A stretch of 64,000 bases of DNA, taken from positions 1 to 64,000 of the forward strand of contig NZ_LNUA01000010.1 in NCBI RefSeq assembly GCF_009764355.1, in the 5' to 3' direction. The DNA comes from Companilactobacillus bobalius (GTDB lineage Bacteria > Bacillota > Bacilli > Lactobacillales > Lactobacillaceae). The stretch's first letter is position 1. Every line of letters starts with the position of its first letter. Position numbers and translations under genes: made by a program. Shown piece after piece: positions 1 through 7,841 of the stretch. The notes under the pieces were generated by a model. It did no database searches. It was not told the DNA's origin and worked only from the letters and a program-made list of their open reading frames with translations.

Positions 1-10
1 TCTATACTTT

Positions 11-43
11 CTGGTATTGATGAATAATCAATACCAGTTTTTT
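11..43 (+). terminator. Hairpin plus T-run inside the IS left end
   Basis: Positions 11-21 and 27-37 are a perfect 11-bp inverted repeat with a five-base loop, followed by six T residues. It overlaps the left inverted repeat of the insertion sequence. It looks like an intrinsic terminator that would stop transcription entering from outside before it reaches the transposase gene. Confidence 0.6.
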
Positions 44-129
44 AATCTCTAGAAAATAAAAAAAGAACATCACTGTTCTCATGTTAAGATTTAAGCGACC
101 AAACCCAATCAAACATGGAGAAAACAATA

Positions 130-1380
130 ATGTCCCAAGACAATTCTATACTATGTGCACTCGATATAAAAGACAATAATATAAGTAATGTTTCAGTCAA
201 GGACGCTACGATTAAAAATCGTGGCGTTATAAAGCATATAAAGATCGTAAACGCTGATTTAACTTATAAACTGTATCGATGTCCACAATGTGGTTTAAAT
301 TCATTAGTCAAAAATGGAAAAAGAAAAACTAATGCTAGATTAGCCAGTTTTAACGGTATTGAGTATCATTTGATGCTCAATAAACAACGTTATATTTGTA
401 AGAACTGTGGTGGCACCTGCGGTGCCCACAGTGATTTATTAATCAAAAATCATACTATGACTAAACAAGTTCAAAACAGAATATTCGTTATGGCAAAGGA
501 ATCCTTTACTTTAACATCAATAGCTAAGATCATCGGAGTATCAGTAAATACAGTAAGCAGAGTCTTATATGACAATACCAAATTACCAAATAGATGTGAT
601 TGTCTTCCAAAAAACCTGTGTTTTGATGAATTTCGTTCAGTTAACGGTATATTTACTTTTATAGCTATTGATGCACAAACACATCATCTAATTGAGCTGA
701 TTCATGATCGACTCTCTAAAACAGTTATTGAACACTTTATAAATAACTATAGCTTGTCAGAACGGCAAGCCGTTAAGACTGTCTCTATTGATTTGAATGC
801 TAATTATCAGTCGGTCATTCATAGAATTTTTCCCAATGCTCAAATAATAGTTGATAGATTTCATATAGTTCAGCTATGTAGCCGGGCATTGGATCAAGTT
901 AGAATCAGTTGTCTTAAAAAAATAAATGATAAACATTCCCGTTTGTATAAAGCACTTAAGTCTAATTGGCGTCTCTATCATCTGCCTGAGGCAGATGTAG
1001 ACGACAAGAAAGTAAAATATATTTTTGGAATCAACGAATATACTACAACGCGAAACGTTATTGATATAGCCACTGACAATCTACCAGTTTTTAAAAATAC
1101 TTATGATATTTATCAAGGTATTCAGAAAGCGATACATGAACACGATATATCATTACTCAAAGAAACCATCTATGGATATAAAAAGAATAATACCGCTATG
1201 GATACATCTATTTCAACGTTACGTAAGAATTTAAATTATGTAAAGAATAGTTGCACAATGCCGTACTCCAATGGTCCTCTTGAAGGGACCATTGGAAAGA
1301 TAAAAAAACTCAAACATATCAGTTATGGCTTCAGAAATCTTGACCATTTTCTTAAGAGAATAAGACTCATTTGCGCATAA
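130..1380 (+). CDS. ISL3 family transposase
   Basis: DDE-type transposase of the ISL3 family, catalysing cut and strand transfer of the surrounding element. The N-terminus has a zinc-ribbon-like pair of motifs, CPQCG (C51, C54) and CKNCG (C91, C94). A helix-turn-helix stretch lies around residues 115-145. A DDE core follows with acidic residues in FIAIDAQ (about 182), VSIDLN (about 222) and IIVDRFH (about 243). The C-terminal SNGPLEGTIGKIK contains the likely final Glu. An upstream ATG at 115 is in frame, but GGAG at 117-120 sits nine bases before the ATG at 130, which I take as the start (416 aa, full length for the family). The frame is intact, so the element may be active. Confidence 0.93.
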   Translation: MSQDNSILCALDIKDNNISNVSVKDATIKNRGVIKHIKIVNADLTYKLYRCPQCGLNSLVKNGKRKTNARLASFNGIEYHLMLNKQRYICKNCGGTCGAHSDLLIKNHTMTKQVQNRIFVMAKESFTLTSIAKIIGVSVNTVSRVLYDNTKLPNRCDCLPKNLCFDEFRSVNGIFTFIAIDAQTHHLIELIHDRLSKTVIEHFINNYSLSERQAVKTVSIDLNANYQSVIHRIFPNAQIIVDRFHIVQLCSRALDQVRISCLKKINDKHSRLYKALKSNWRLYHLPEADVDDKKVKYIFGINEYTTTRNVIDIATDNLPVFKNTYDIYQGIQKAIHEHDISLLKETIYGYKKNNTAMDTSISTLRKNLNYVKNSCTMPYSNGPLEGTIGKIKKLKHISYGFRNLDHFLKRIRLICA

Positions 1381-1409
1381 AAAAAGACAACCTACATGAG
1401 GTTGCCTTC
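1380..1409 (-). terminator. Terminator between transposase and the 1462-1737 gene
   Basis: On the minus strand a stem AACCT/AGGTT, extended by neighbouring pairs, is followed by a run of seven T residues. It would terminate leftward transcription from the small gene at 1462-1737 before it runs antisense into the transposase. Confidence 0.55.
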
Positions 1410-1461
1410 TATACAAAAACTATTCATCAATACGATTTGACAAAGAGCCCATTTTTTGTAT

Positions 1462-1737
1462 CTAATTGACCGCATAACCTAAATTACGAGAAAGTTGATC
1501 AATACTTTCTTGATATTCTGAACCATTATCCATATGTTTCAAAACGCTTTGAACCTGACGATCATCTCGCAAACGACCAAATAAGTATGTTTCTGAATAA
1601 TTCTTATCTAACAAATTATATGTTTTCAAAACAAAATCTTTACTATAGTCGTTTTTATCGATTTCTTTATTATTATTAATATCGGTATATAGCTCCGATA
1701 GAATTCTCTTTGCCTCTGTATTGTCATTTAATTTCAT
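1462..1737 (-). CDS. Small helical protein, possible bacteriocin-immunity type
   Basis: A 91-residue acidic, soluble protein without a signal peptide or membrane segment. The opening pattern ILSELYTDINNN resembles the first helix of enterocin-A-immunity-like four-helix proteins seen again at 42-45 kb, but the remainder is too divergent for a firm family call. A TTG at 1740 precedes the ATG at 1737; AGGTGG lies about nine bases before the ATG, so I start there. It stands alone, next to the insertion sequence. A TATAAT (1818-1823, minus) and a cre-like site lie upstream, suggesting catabolite control. Function unknown. Confidence 0.6.
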   Translation of the reverse strand: MKLNDNTEAKRILSELYTDINNNKEIDKNDYSKDFVLKTYNLLDKNYSETYLFGRLRDDRQVQSVLKHMDNGSEYQESIDQLSRNLGYAVN

Positions 1738-1789
1738 CAATACGCACCACCTAATTAATTATTAAAATCTCTCGCAAGATATCGCTTTG

Positions 1790-1804
1790 TGTAAGCGTTT
1801 TCTA
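1790..1804 (-). promoter_or_regulatory. Putative cre (CcpA) site
   Basis: The minus strand reads TAGAAAACGCTTACA, matching the cre pattern WTGNAANCGNWNNCW at all but one position. It lies downstream of a TATAAT at 1818-1823 and upstream of the small gene start at 1737, a roadblock position for repression. Confidence 0.5.
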
Positions 1805-1869
1805 TATCTTGTATTTCTATTATACGACTTATAGTAAAAAATTTCAGTCAAAACCAAAATTTTAAGATA

Positions 1870-2544
1870 TTAATCAGTTTGTGTTTTGAAATTATGTTTC
1901 AATTGTGGCCAGATAAGCTTATCAGCTGAGGCAATCAAAATCCCATTAAAGATAAATGAGAACAATGTCCCAATATTAACTGAATAGACATTATGAATAC
2001 CAACCGCAGCAATTAAGATAATAATAATTGGTGGTAGAAAGTCGATAATCTGTGCCTTAGTTGAATTGCCATTCAAATAGAAGAATCTGAGAATATTTGT
2101 CGTATCATCATTGGGATGCATTACGATGTTAGCTCTCTGATATAGTGAAATGGCGACACAGAAACAAACGACTCCTAAACAAGATAAGATTGTTCTGACG
2201 ACAATCGGTAAATTGGGAACACCTGCATAGGTCAGTAAATCGGTAAACACATTAACGAAATAACTGAAAAACAGAACGTATAAGATTTGTCCAACCAATC
2301 TCTTACCATCGAATTTTTTAATTAAAAATTGATTAGTTATCGCATTAATGACACCGAAAGCAAATAAAATTAACCCGGTATTCCAAGAAAACCATTTATT
2401 TAAATTAACAGCAGCGGCTGTCCATAATCCACTTCCCATATCAGCAGTTATGCACAAACCATTACCAAAAGCATTCAGGATCAGACCACTCACTAGTCCG
2501 ATTACCCTCGTTTGTATTGAATTTTTGATGCTATCACTCCTCAC
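1870..2544 (-). CDS. YczE/YitT-like integral membrane protein
   Basis: About 220 residues with five or six hydrophobic segments and the N-terminal pattern GLVSGLILNAFGNGLCITADMGSGLWTAA, typical of the YczE/YyaS/YitT group of membrane proteins of unknown function. Substrate and role are unknown. The only conventional start is a GTG at 2544, which has no ribosome-binding site before it. A good AGGAG lies just inside the frame (2537-2541) and points, seven bases later, at an ATC codon (2527-2529). The start is therefore uncertain. Monocistronic by its spacing. Confidence 0.75.
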   Translation of the reverse strand: MRSDSIKNSIQTRVIGLVSGLILNAFGNGLCITADMGSGLWTAAAVNLNKWFSWNTGLILFAFGVINAITNQFLIKKFDGKRLVGQILYVLFFSYFVNVFTDLLTYAGVPNLPIVVRTILSCLGVVCFCVAISLYQRANIVMHPNDDTTNILRFFYLNGNSTKAQIIDFLPPIIIILIAAVGIHNVYSVNIGTLFSFIFNGILIASADKLIWPQLKHNFKTQTD

Positions 2545-2612
2545 AGTATGTTGATTATGTTACAACAATTCCATGCCAAGTGACAAAATTTTATTTAAAA
2601 TAAGAATATTAT

Positions 2613-3476
2613 TTAATCATTTTGATAATTTGCTTGTAAAAATTTCTTCAAATCAGTAGCAGGATGTCCCATGATTTCTTGATAGTCTGAACTGATTTCA
2701 TCAAGAAGACCCATACCACCGGCTTTATACATTGAAGACAACATATGACCTTCGTTGCCCTCATTATACATAGCTCCAAATTCATCCAGACTTACTGGCT
2801 GATAACCTATTTCACTATCTGCAACTTCAGACAATACTTCAGCTAATTGAGGCATCGTATAATTTCTTGATTGTGTCAAAGTATAAATACGACCATTTTT
2901 CAATAACGACTTTGTAGCAGCCACTTTAGCAAAGGCTTTAGAACTGTCATCTAGGCTAATAAAGGACAAAGCTTGATCCTTCATAGGATAGATAACGTTA
3001 TGGCGTTCAATTAATTCTGGTAAATATGGAACTAAAGGATCTGCATAAAGTCCGTTTCTGATAATCGTATAAGGAATTTCTGATTCAGCTAATCTTCTTG
3101 GCAAATAGCCATAGAATGCTGATAAATCAAATGGATTATTAACTTGATCAGCAATAAAGCCCATTGCCAAAATATGACCAACTGAAGCCTTTTTAGCTGC
3201 TTGCAAAACATTTTCCAATTCTGTTATTCGACTGTAACTATCGTGACTTTTACTTGGAACATAAATTAAAACATCCTTATCTTGAAAGGCTTTAATCAAA
3301 CTATCTTCATTAAAGAAGTCGATACTGACAACTTCAGAACCCGCTTGAGCTAGCTTGCTGGCTTTAGAAACCGTATGAACTCCAGCTGTTATTGAGGAAC
3401 TAGGAACTAATTTGATTAATTCATTAAAAATATGATTACCTAAATGACCTGTAGCACCAGTTATAATATATTTCAT
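2613..3476 (-). CDS. NAD(P)-binding NmrA-like oxidoreductase
   Basis: A 287-residue protein of the atypical short-chain dehydrogenase (NmrA/QOR2) group, probably an NAD(P)H-dependent quinone reductase or redox sensor. The N-terminus MKYIITGATGHLGNHI is a Rossmann fold with GxxGxxG. The later segment SHDSYSRITELENV replaces the classic catalytic Tyr-Lys region, as in NmrA relatives. Upstream in-frame codons exist, but AGGTGATAGAG sits directly before the ATG at 3476. It shows high similarity in layout to YtfG-type proteins. It stands apart from the next leftward gene by about 130 bases and probably has its own promoter. Confidence 0.85.
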   Translation of the reverse strand: MKYIITGATGHLGNHIFNELIKLVPSSSITAGVHTVSKASKLAQAGSEVVSIDFFNEDSLIKAFQDKDVLIYVPSKSHDSYSRITELENVLQAAKKASVGHILAMGFIADQVNNPFDLSAFYGYLPRRLAESEIPYTIIRNGLYADPLVPYLPELIERHNVIYPMKDQALSFISLDDSSKAFAKVAATKSLLKNGRIYTLTQSRNYTMPQLAEVLSEVADSEIGYQPVSLDEFGAMYNEGNEGHMLSSMYKAGGMGLLDEISSDYQEIMGHPATDLKKFLQANYQND

Positions 3477-3609
3477 CTCTATCACCTTCAACTTTCTACT
3501 ACATGTTACTATATAAATAACAAGATAACAAATATAAAGTTTAAAAAAGCATCCAATAAACTCGTCACACACGTGAATATGTATAACAAATCCTATTAGA
3601 CGCTAGTTT

Positions 3610-3792
3610 TTACCACTGTTCATGATTCCATAGACGACCATCTACTTCACCCTGTAATAATTTCATACGATCATTTTGCTCTTTGACAACTTTTTTCATA
3701 GCTACTAAAAAGGCGCGATTTTCATAGGCCTTCTGTTTATCTACTAATTTGGAAAGTTCCTTACTCAACCAAATTCCGGTATCTTCTGCCAT
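3610..3792 (-). CDS. Small charged helical protein after the flavodoxin-fold reductase
   Basis: Sixty residues, strongly charged and predicted helical, with no signal or membrane segment and no family I recognise. Its ATG follows the stop of the reductase gene (3795) by two bases, and its ribosome-binding site GGGGAGG is inside that gene. The two are therefore translated from one message. The context suggests an accessory or partner of the reductase, but nothing in the sequence shows a mechanism. Confidence 0.7.
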   Translation of the reverse strand: MAEDTGIWLSKELSKLVDKQKAYENRAFLVAMKKVVKEQNDRMKLLQGEVDGRLWNHEQW

Positions 3793-3794
3793 GA

Positions 3795-4487
3795 TTATTC
3801 GTCCTCCCCTTGCTTGATCAGACTAATGGTGCTCTTTAATTGGCTTAAATCTTCTTTTTGTTGAATAAATGTATTCAAAATTGTTTCACACTCAGTACAA
3901 TTTGTTTCATCGAAAGTCTTCAATCGATCAGCAAACTCCTGTTCAAACCATTCTTGACGATTATCTAATGTATCAGGATACTTCTGAGTTAGATATCGTT
4001 GATAATCAATCAATATTTGCATTTGTTGTTCTTCTTTTAAATATTGAAATTGCGAAATAACAAAAACTGGTAAATTTTGCATTTTAGCACGATCAGCAAT
4101 AGCACGTAACGGTGCCATAATTTGATCAATTGTAATATTTTCCGTTCCACCCCGTCTAAATTCTTTAAGTGGCATACCAGTACTAACAACGATTCCAAAT
4201 TCCTTATCGCGTAGATTGTCATTACCATCACCGTAAATAAAATTACGAGTCAAAACCTTATCTTCCCAATCTTTTAAACCAGCTGGGGCAGCATACCAAT
4301 AAAGCGGAAATTGAAAAATAATTCTGTCGGCATCTCTTAACAATTTCTGTTCATTATCGACATCAATTTTTTTCAATCCTTCAACATGGTGCCATGTAAC
4401 ATCAAATAACTTTGCTCCTTGCATCAAGAATTGCTGTGTTTGCGAGTTATTTATTTCCGGATGAGAAACAATTATTAACGTTTTCAA
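3795..4487 (-). CDS. NAD(P)H oxidoreductase, flavodoxin-like fold
   Basis: A 230-residue member of the NAD(P)H dehydrogenase (quinone)/KefF-like flavoprotein group, likely reducing quinones or electrophiles with FMN/FAD. The N-terminus KTLIIVSHPE, the central IIFQFPLYWYAAPAGLKDW and the LRDKEFGIVVSTG segment are the hallmark cofactor and active-site blocks. The C-terminal 60 residues form a helical extension with a CTEC motif that is longer than the core fold. The likely start is TTG at 4487: GGAGATG lies at a proper distance, whereas the ORF upstream of it has no such site. Divergent from the ACT-domain gene and coupled to the small gene at 3610. Confidence 0.85.
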   Translation of the reverse strand: MKTLIIVSHPEINNSQTQQFLMQGAKLFDVTWHHVEGLKKIDVDNEQKLLRDADRIIFQFPLYWYAAPAGLKDWEDKVLTRNFIYGDGNDNLRDKEFGIVVSTGMPLKEFRRGGTENITIDQIMAPLRAIADRAKMQNLPVFVISQFQYLKEEQQMQILIDYQRYLTQKYPDTLDNRQEWFEQEFADRLKTFDETNCTECETILNTFIQQKEDLSQLKSTISLIKQGEDE

Positions 4488-4585
4488 ATTAACATCTCCA
4501 ATCAACTTTAGAATAGCAAAGATTAGCGGACTTATACAGTTGAACAACTTATTTTTGAAATTTTGCTAAAATGAATTTCGTTGAA

Positions 4586-4594
4586 TGATATAAT
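4586..4594 (+). promoter_or_regulatory. Extended -10 promoter of the ACT-domain gene
   Basis: TGATATAAT is a perfect extended -10 element, 35 bases before the ATG at 4630. No clear -35 box is visible at the usual distance, which is common for extended -10 promoters. Confidence 0.6.
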
Positions 4595-4629
4595 TTAAGA
4601 GATAAGAAGCACAATTAAGGAGATTAGCA

Positions 4630-5064
4630 ATGGAAAAATACTATATTGTCGACAGTTCTATTCTTCCTGAATCCTTCGATAGAGTAATTAAAGCACGTAA
4701 TCTGCTTGAAACGAGAAAAGTCCACAATGTCAGTGAGGCCGTAAAGGAAGTCGGTATCAGTCGTGGTACTTACTATAAATATAAGGATCTAGTCTTTCTA
4801 CCTGATGAAGAAATGAACGATCGTAAAGCCGTCATTTCAATGATGTTGCATCATGAACAGGGAATTCTATCTAAAGTACTGGTGGACATTTCCGAATCTA
4901 ATGCCAGTATTCTAACTATCAACCAAAATATTCCTATCCATAATATTGCCACTGTCGTGATTTCTTTAGACATAGGTCATTTAAATGGTACGATTGATGA
5001 CTTGCTTGATAAACTGAAGCAATCTGATTTTGTTAATAATGTACAACTAATTTCAATTGAATAA
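4630..5064 (+). CDS. ACT domain-containing protein (PheB/UPF0735 type)
   Basis: A 144-residue protein with an N-terminal helix-turn-helix-like segment (EAVKEVGISRGTYYKYKDLVF, about residues 38-58) followed by a C-terminal ACT domain starting near ISMMLHHEQGILSKVL (about 78) and ending at the C-terminus. This architecture is the UPF0735/PheB family, thought to sense an amino acid; in Bacillus pheB precedes pheA. Here no aromatic amino-acid genes are adjacent, so its ligand is open. AAGGAG precedes the ATG. A strong terminator follows directly. Confidence 0.9.
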   Translation: MEKYYIVDSSILPESFDRVIKARNLLETRKVHNVSEAVKEVGISRGTYYKYKDLVFLPDEEMNDRKAVISMMLHHEQGILSKVLVDISESNASILTINQNIPIHNIATVVISLDIGHLNGTIDDLLDKLKQSDFVNNVQLISIE

Positions 5065-5067
5065 GAC

Positions 5068-5102
5068 AAAAAAGCATGTTCAAATTACGAACATGCTTTT
5101 TA
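5068..5102 (+). terminator. Bidirectional terminator after the ACT-domain gene
   Basis: AAAAAGCATGTTC and GAACATGCTTTTT form a perfect 13-bp stem with a seven-base loop and T-runs on both strands. It serves both the ACT-domain gene and the small leftward gene whose stop is at 5100. Confidence 0.9.
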
Positions 5103-5252
5103 TTTTGGCCAGGCAATATACATTGCTAAGAGAACACTAAATGTGCCAACGAAATAAAACAGTTTAGAGATAATATTACTTTTCATATGACTGCCCGACA
5201 TTATTAAACACAGCCCTGCTATAAAAATTACTACCATTATTAAGAAATTCAT
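5100..5252 (-). CDS. Small two-helix membrane protein
   Basis: A 50-residue reading frame, ATG at 5252 with AGGTGACAGG immediately upstream, beginning MNFLIMVVIFIAGLCLIMSG and ending YIAWPK. Two hydrophobic stretches (about 3-19 and 31-47) are joined by a short polar loop, so it should span the membrane twice. No family is recognised. Its stop overlaps the shared terminator hairpin, which supports a real gene. It is too short for most automatic calls. Confidence 0.6.
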   Translation of the reverse strand: MNFLIMVVIFIAGLCLIMSGSHMKSNIISKLFYFVGTFSVLLAMYIAWPK

Positions 5253-5342
5253 CCTGTCACCTATCATTTCTAATTAAGTTTCGATAACAAGAACTTTACA
5301 AAAGAAATGTGACGAATTAATGAATTTGTTATGTAATTTTGA

Positions 5343-6191
5343 TTACTTATTTCTTTCCCAAAGAAAACTTTCAATATCATGCAGTACACGTGGATTTCTT
5401 CTCGTTAAAGCGCTATGTTCGGCTCTACGACCAGTGAAAATACGTGCCTCATATGTTTGATGCGGACCTTTAAAGACTCTTCTTAATGACTTAGCTGAAG
5501 ACACTGGGACCGCCTTATCAAAGTGATCTTTCATCGATAATTGCCCCATGATATTCAATTCACGAATATGTAATTTATGAATCACCGAATCGGGAGCAGT
5601 ATAGGATCTAAAATCCTTCGTTAGTTGCGGTGAATAACGCCACTCATTACGACGATAAATATTATGATTTAAGACTTGCATTGGAGCTGCAATATTAACG
5701 AGTGAATCAATTTGAGGCTGATTCTTATCATCACTGTATTTTTCAAGATAATACATAACGGCGTTATTACCCCAAGAATGAGCTACCGCATTGAATTTTG
5801 TAACGCCATACTTATGATGTAACATTTTCACAATTGAATCGATCCATTTAGCAGTCTGATGATAATCAGATTCGTGATTATTACCAAACAAAACTTGAAT
5901 TTCAGGATTCTTAGCCGATTTAGGCCACCCTCCATCAAAGCTCAACTTTCCTTTGGGAGAAACAAAAATAGTTAAGGTTCTTGTAGCATAACCATCAGCT
6001 TGAGATTGATCGATTAAATAGTCCATCGAATGAACAGTGCCTCCAAAGCCATGAAAAAATAGCGTAGGCACCTGCCGCTTTTGACTTTGATTATTTGTGA
6101 CAGCTAAAACTTCTTGCTGTGAATATGATTCCACCGTTACAAGGCCAAAAATAATTATGCACAGGCTTATTAATAAATTTCTTTTTTTCAT
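5343..6191 (-). CDS. Secreted alpha/beta hydrolase, DUF915 family
   Basis: A 282-residue exported hydrolase of the DUF915 family, common as cell-surface esterase-like proteins in lactobacilli. An N-terminal signal or anchor (KKRNLLISLCIIIFGLVTV) is followed by the oxyanion-hole motif FFHGFGG (about 45-51). The nucleophile elbow reads AHSWGN with Ser139, a variant of GHSMG, and the catalytic His is probably in AEHSALT near the end. The physiological substrate is unknown. I start at the ATG at 6191, preceded by GGTGAT, rather than four codons earlier. A second DUF915 gene without a signal peptide is at 61638. Confidence 0.85.
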   Translation of the reverse strand: MKKRNLLISLCIIIFGLVTVESYSQQEVLAVTNNQSQKRQVPTLFFHGFGGTVHSMDYLIDQSQADGYATRTLTIFVSPKGKLSFDGGWPKSAKNPEIQVLFGNNHESDYHQTAKWIDSIVKMLHHKYGVTKFNAVAHSWGNNAVMYYLEKYSDDKNQPQIDSLVNIAAPMQVLNHNIYRRNEWRYSPQLTKDFRSYTAPDSVIHKLHIRELNIMGQLSMKDHFDKAVPVSSAKSLRRVFKGPHQTYEARIFTGRRAEHSALTRRNPRVLHDIESFLWERNK

Positions 6192-6248
6192 GAATATCAC
6201 CAATTTGATTTATTATCAAAGTTTAAATCAAATCCAATTTTAGTCAAC

Positions 6249-6280
6249 AAAAAAACCAACCTCTATTGAGATCGGTTTTA
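6249..6280 (-). terminator. Terminator of pepD
   Basis: On the minus strand a stem that starts AAAACC and closes GGTTTT, with G-U pairs and an AATA loop, is followed by a T-run. It is placed just after the pepD stop. Confidence 0.75.
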
Positions 6281-6299
6281 ATTTATCAATCTATAAATA

Positions 6300-7727
6300 C
6301 TATAAGTTTTGACCTTTTTCCCAAGTTGTCTTGGATAGCATCAAACCTTTTTTAACTAAATCATTGAATAGTTGATGTGTACGTTTTGTAACTTCAGCAG
6401 CAGTCTTCATATTGCTTGAAGTTAAGAATTGTGAGACGTCATTGTTGAAACCATCAATCACTTCATCAGTAACTTCAATTCTTTGACGAGCATATGATTG
6501 ACAAGCATCCAAATATGCGTGAACCATATCTGAATATTCATGATAGTGAGGTTCGATCATAACGGACAAAGTTTTTTCTAGCCAGTACATGTTATCAACT
6601 GAGACTTCATTTGTCGTATTCTTATAGTCCTCAGGTGTATCTGTAATGTTTGTATAGAATGGAACATATGGACTATATGCGAAGAATCCTAATGCTAACC
6701 ATTGGATAGCAGCATGATTATCATCAACATCATTTCTAATTTGAAGAATTGATGATGCTTGATTACGATCCATCGCGATAGAACGGAACTGACGTTGTTC
6801 ATTTGCTGTACCAGAAGCAAAAGTACCAAATGGATCGTACTTAGTACCGTTATAGTGTGATGATAGGAAATATTCTACATCTTCAATTGCAATCTTCTTA
6901 CTTGGTTTTCTAACCATAGGCATCTTTTGAGATGTAGGTTCTTGTTCAATTTCAGGATTGAATAATTTTTGACCATACCATGTACGTGGAGTGTTGTAGT
7001 ATGCATCAGCTTCACTTTGTGTTCCAAAGATTTCACGGAAATTAAAATGGTCAGGATTTGGATTCAAATGATGTTTTTCAACAAAATCAATTAAATCAGT
7101 CGCAATCAAATAATTCTCAGGGTCGCTAACGTCAACCTCTTCCATAACAGTTTGGTTAGGAACAATAGCATAAGCATCGTCTGGCAAACGCATAGCAGCC
7201 CAGTGATGTCCACCGGCTGTTTCTAAAAGCCAAACTTCATTTTTATCATTAAAGGCAATACTGTTTGATTCTCCAGTACCATATTCTTCAAGTAGTTCAC
7301 CTAAACGAAGAACACCTTCTTTAGCAGTCTTTACATAAGGCAATACCAAAGTTAACATAGCTTCTTCATCGACACCATTATGAACTAATGGATCATAGCC
7401 CAAAACACGGGCATTAGTAGCAGTTGTTTCAGTTGAACTCATACCAACATTCAATTCATTGATACCAGCTTCTTCATATTGACCATCGCTTTGATCAGCT
7501 TGTGGAGTTGCTGTGTAGCGATAAGCATGATTAGGTAGCGGAACTTTTACACCTGTCGTTTTAGAAATATAAAATGCATCTTCTTGATCTTTAGCAGCAT
7601 GTGCGACAAATTTGATCGGATTAATTGGGCCATAGCCGTCCTCATTACGGGCAACTATAGTGGAACCATCCATACTAGCGGCTTTACCAACTAGAATTTC
7701 AGTACAATCGGAACTTGGATTTTTCAT
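6300..7727 (-). CDS. pepD: C69 family dipeptidase
   Basis: A 475-residue cytosolic dipeptidase of the PepD (C69, Ntn-hydrolase) family that splits a broad range of dipeptides during peptide use. After a short propeptide-like stretch MKNPSSD, Cys8 begins the CTEILVGKAASMDGSTIVARNEDG signature and is the expected N-terminal nucleophile. The remaining length and the motifs GESNSIAF and NEVWLLETAGGHHW match the family throughout. GGGAGGG lies just before the ATG. A hairpin (ACCAG/CTGGT, 7750-7773) sits in its leader. Monocistronic, ending in its own terminator. Confidence 0.95.
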   Translation of the reverse strand: MKNPSSDCTEILVGKAASMDGSTIVARNEDGYGPINPIKFVAHAAKDQEDAFYISKTTGVKVPLPNHAYRYTATPQADQSDGQYEEAGINELNVGMSSTETTATNARVLGYDPLVHNGVDEEAMLTLVLPYVKTAKEGVLRLGELLEEYGTGESNSIAFNDKNEVWLLETAGGHHWAAMRLPDDAYAIVPNQTVMEEVDVSDPENYLIATDLIDFVEKHHLNPNPDHFNFREIFGTQSEADAYYNTPRTWYGQKLFNPEIEQEPTSQKMPMVRKPSKKIAIEDVEYFLSSHYNGTKYDPFGTFASGTANEQRQFRSIAMDRNQASSILQIRNDVDDNHAAIQWLALGFFAYSPYVPFYTNITDTPEDYKNTTNEVSVDNMYWLEKTLSVMIEPHYHEYSDMVHAYLDACQSYARQRIEVTDEVIDGFNNDVSQFLTSSNMKTAAEVTKRTHQLFNDLVKKGLMLSKTTWEKGQNL

Positions 7728-7841
7728 TTCGTTCCCTCCCTTATATAAAACCAGTATAGAATTAAAGTCTGGTTTAATCTAGAGGGGTTATTAGAAAAAT
7801 TATAATTTTCATTTTTTTAAAGAAAACGTTTAAATTTTCAC

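Larger units (their letters stand above)
1..1450 (+). mobile_element. ISL3-family insertion sequence, left tip cut by window edge
   Basis: The right end carries, read on the minus strand from about 1450 inward, GGGCTCTTTG followed by a block GTATTGATGAATA. The same block occurs at 14-26 on the plus strand. In both ends ten bases separate it from TCT (1-3 at the left) or GGCTCT (right), so the left tip should lie about three bases before position 1. One transposase gene fills the element. The length near 1.45 kb fits ISL3 elements. The flanking target duplication cannot be checked because the left flank is missing. Confidence 0.8.
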
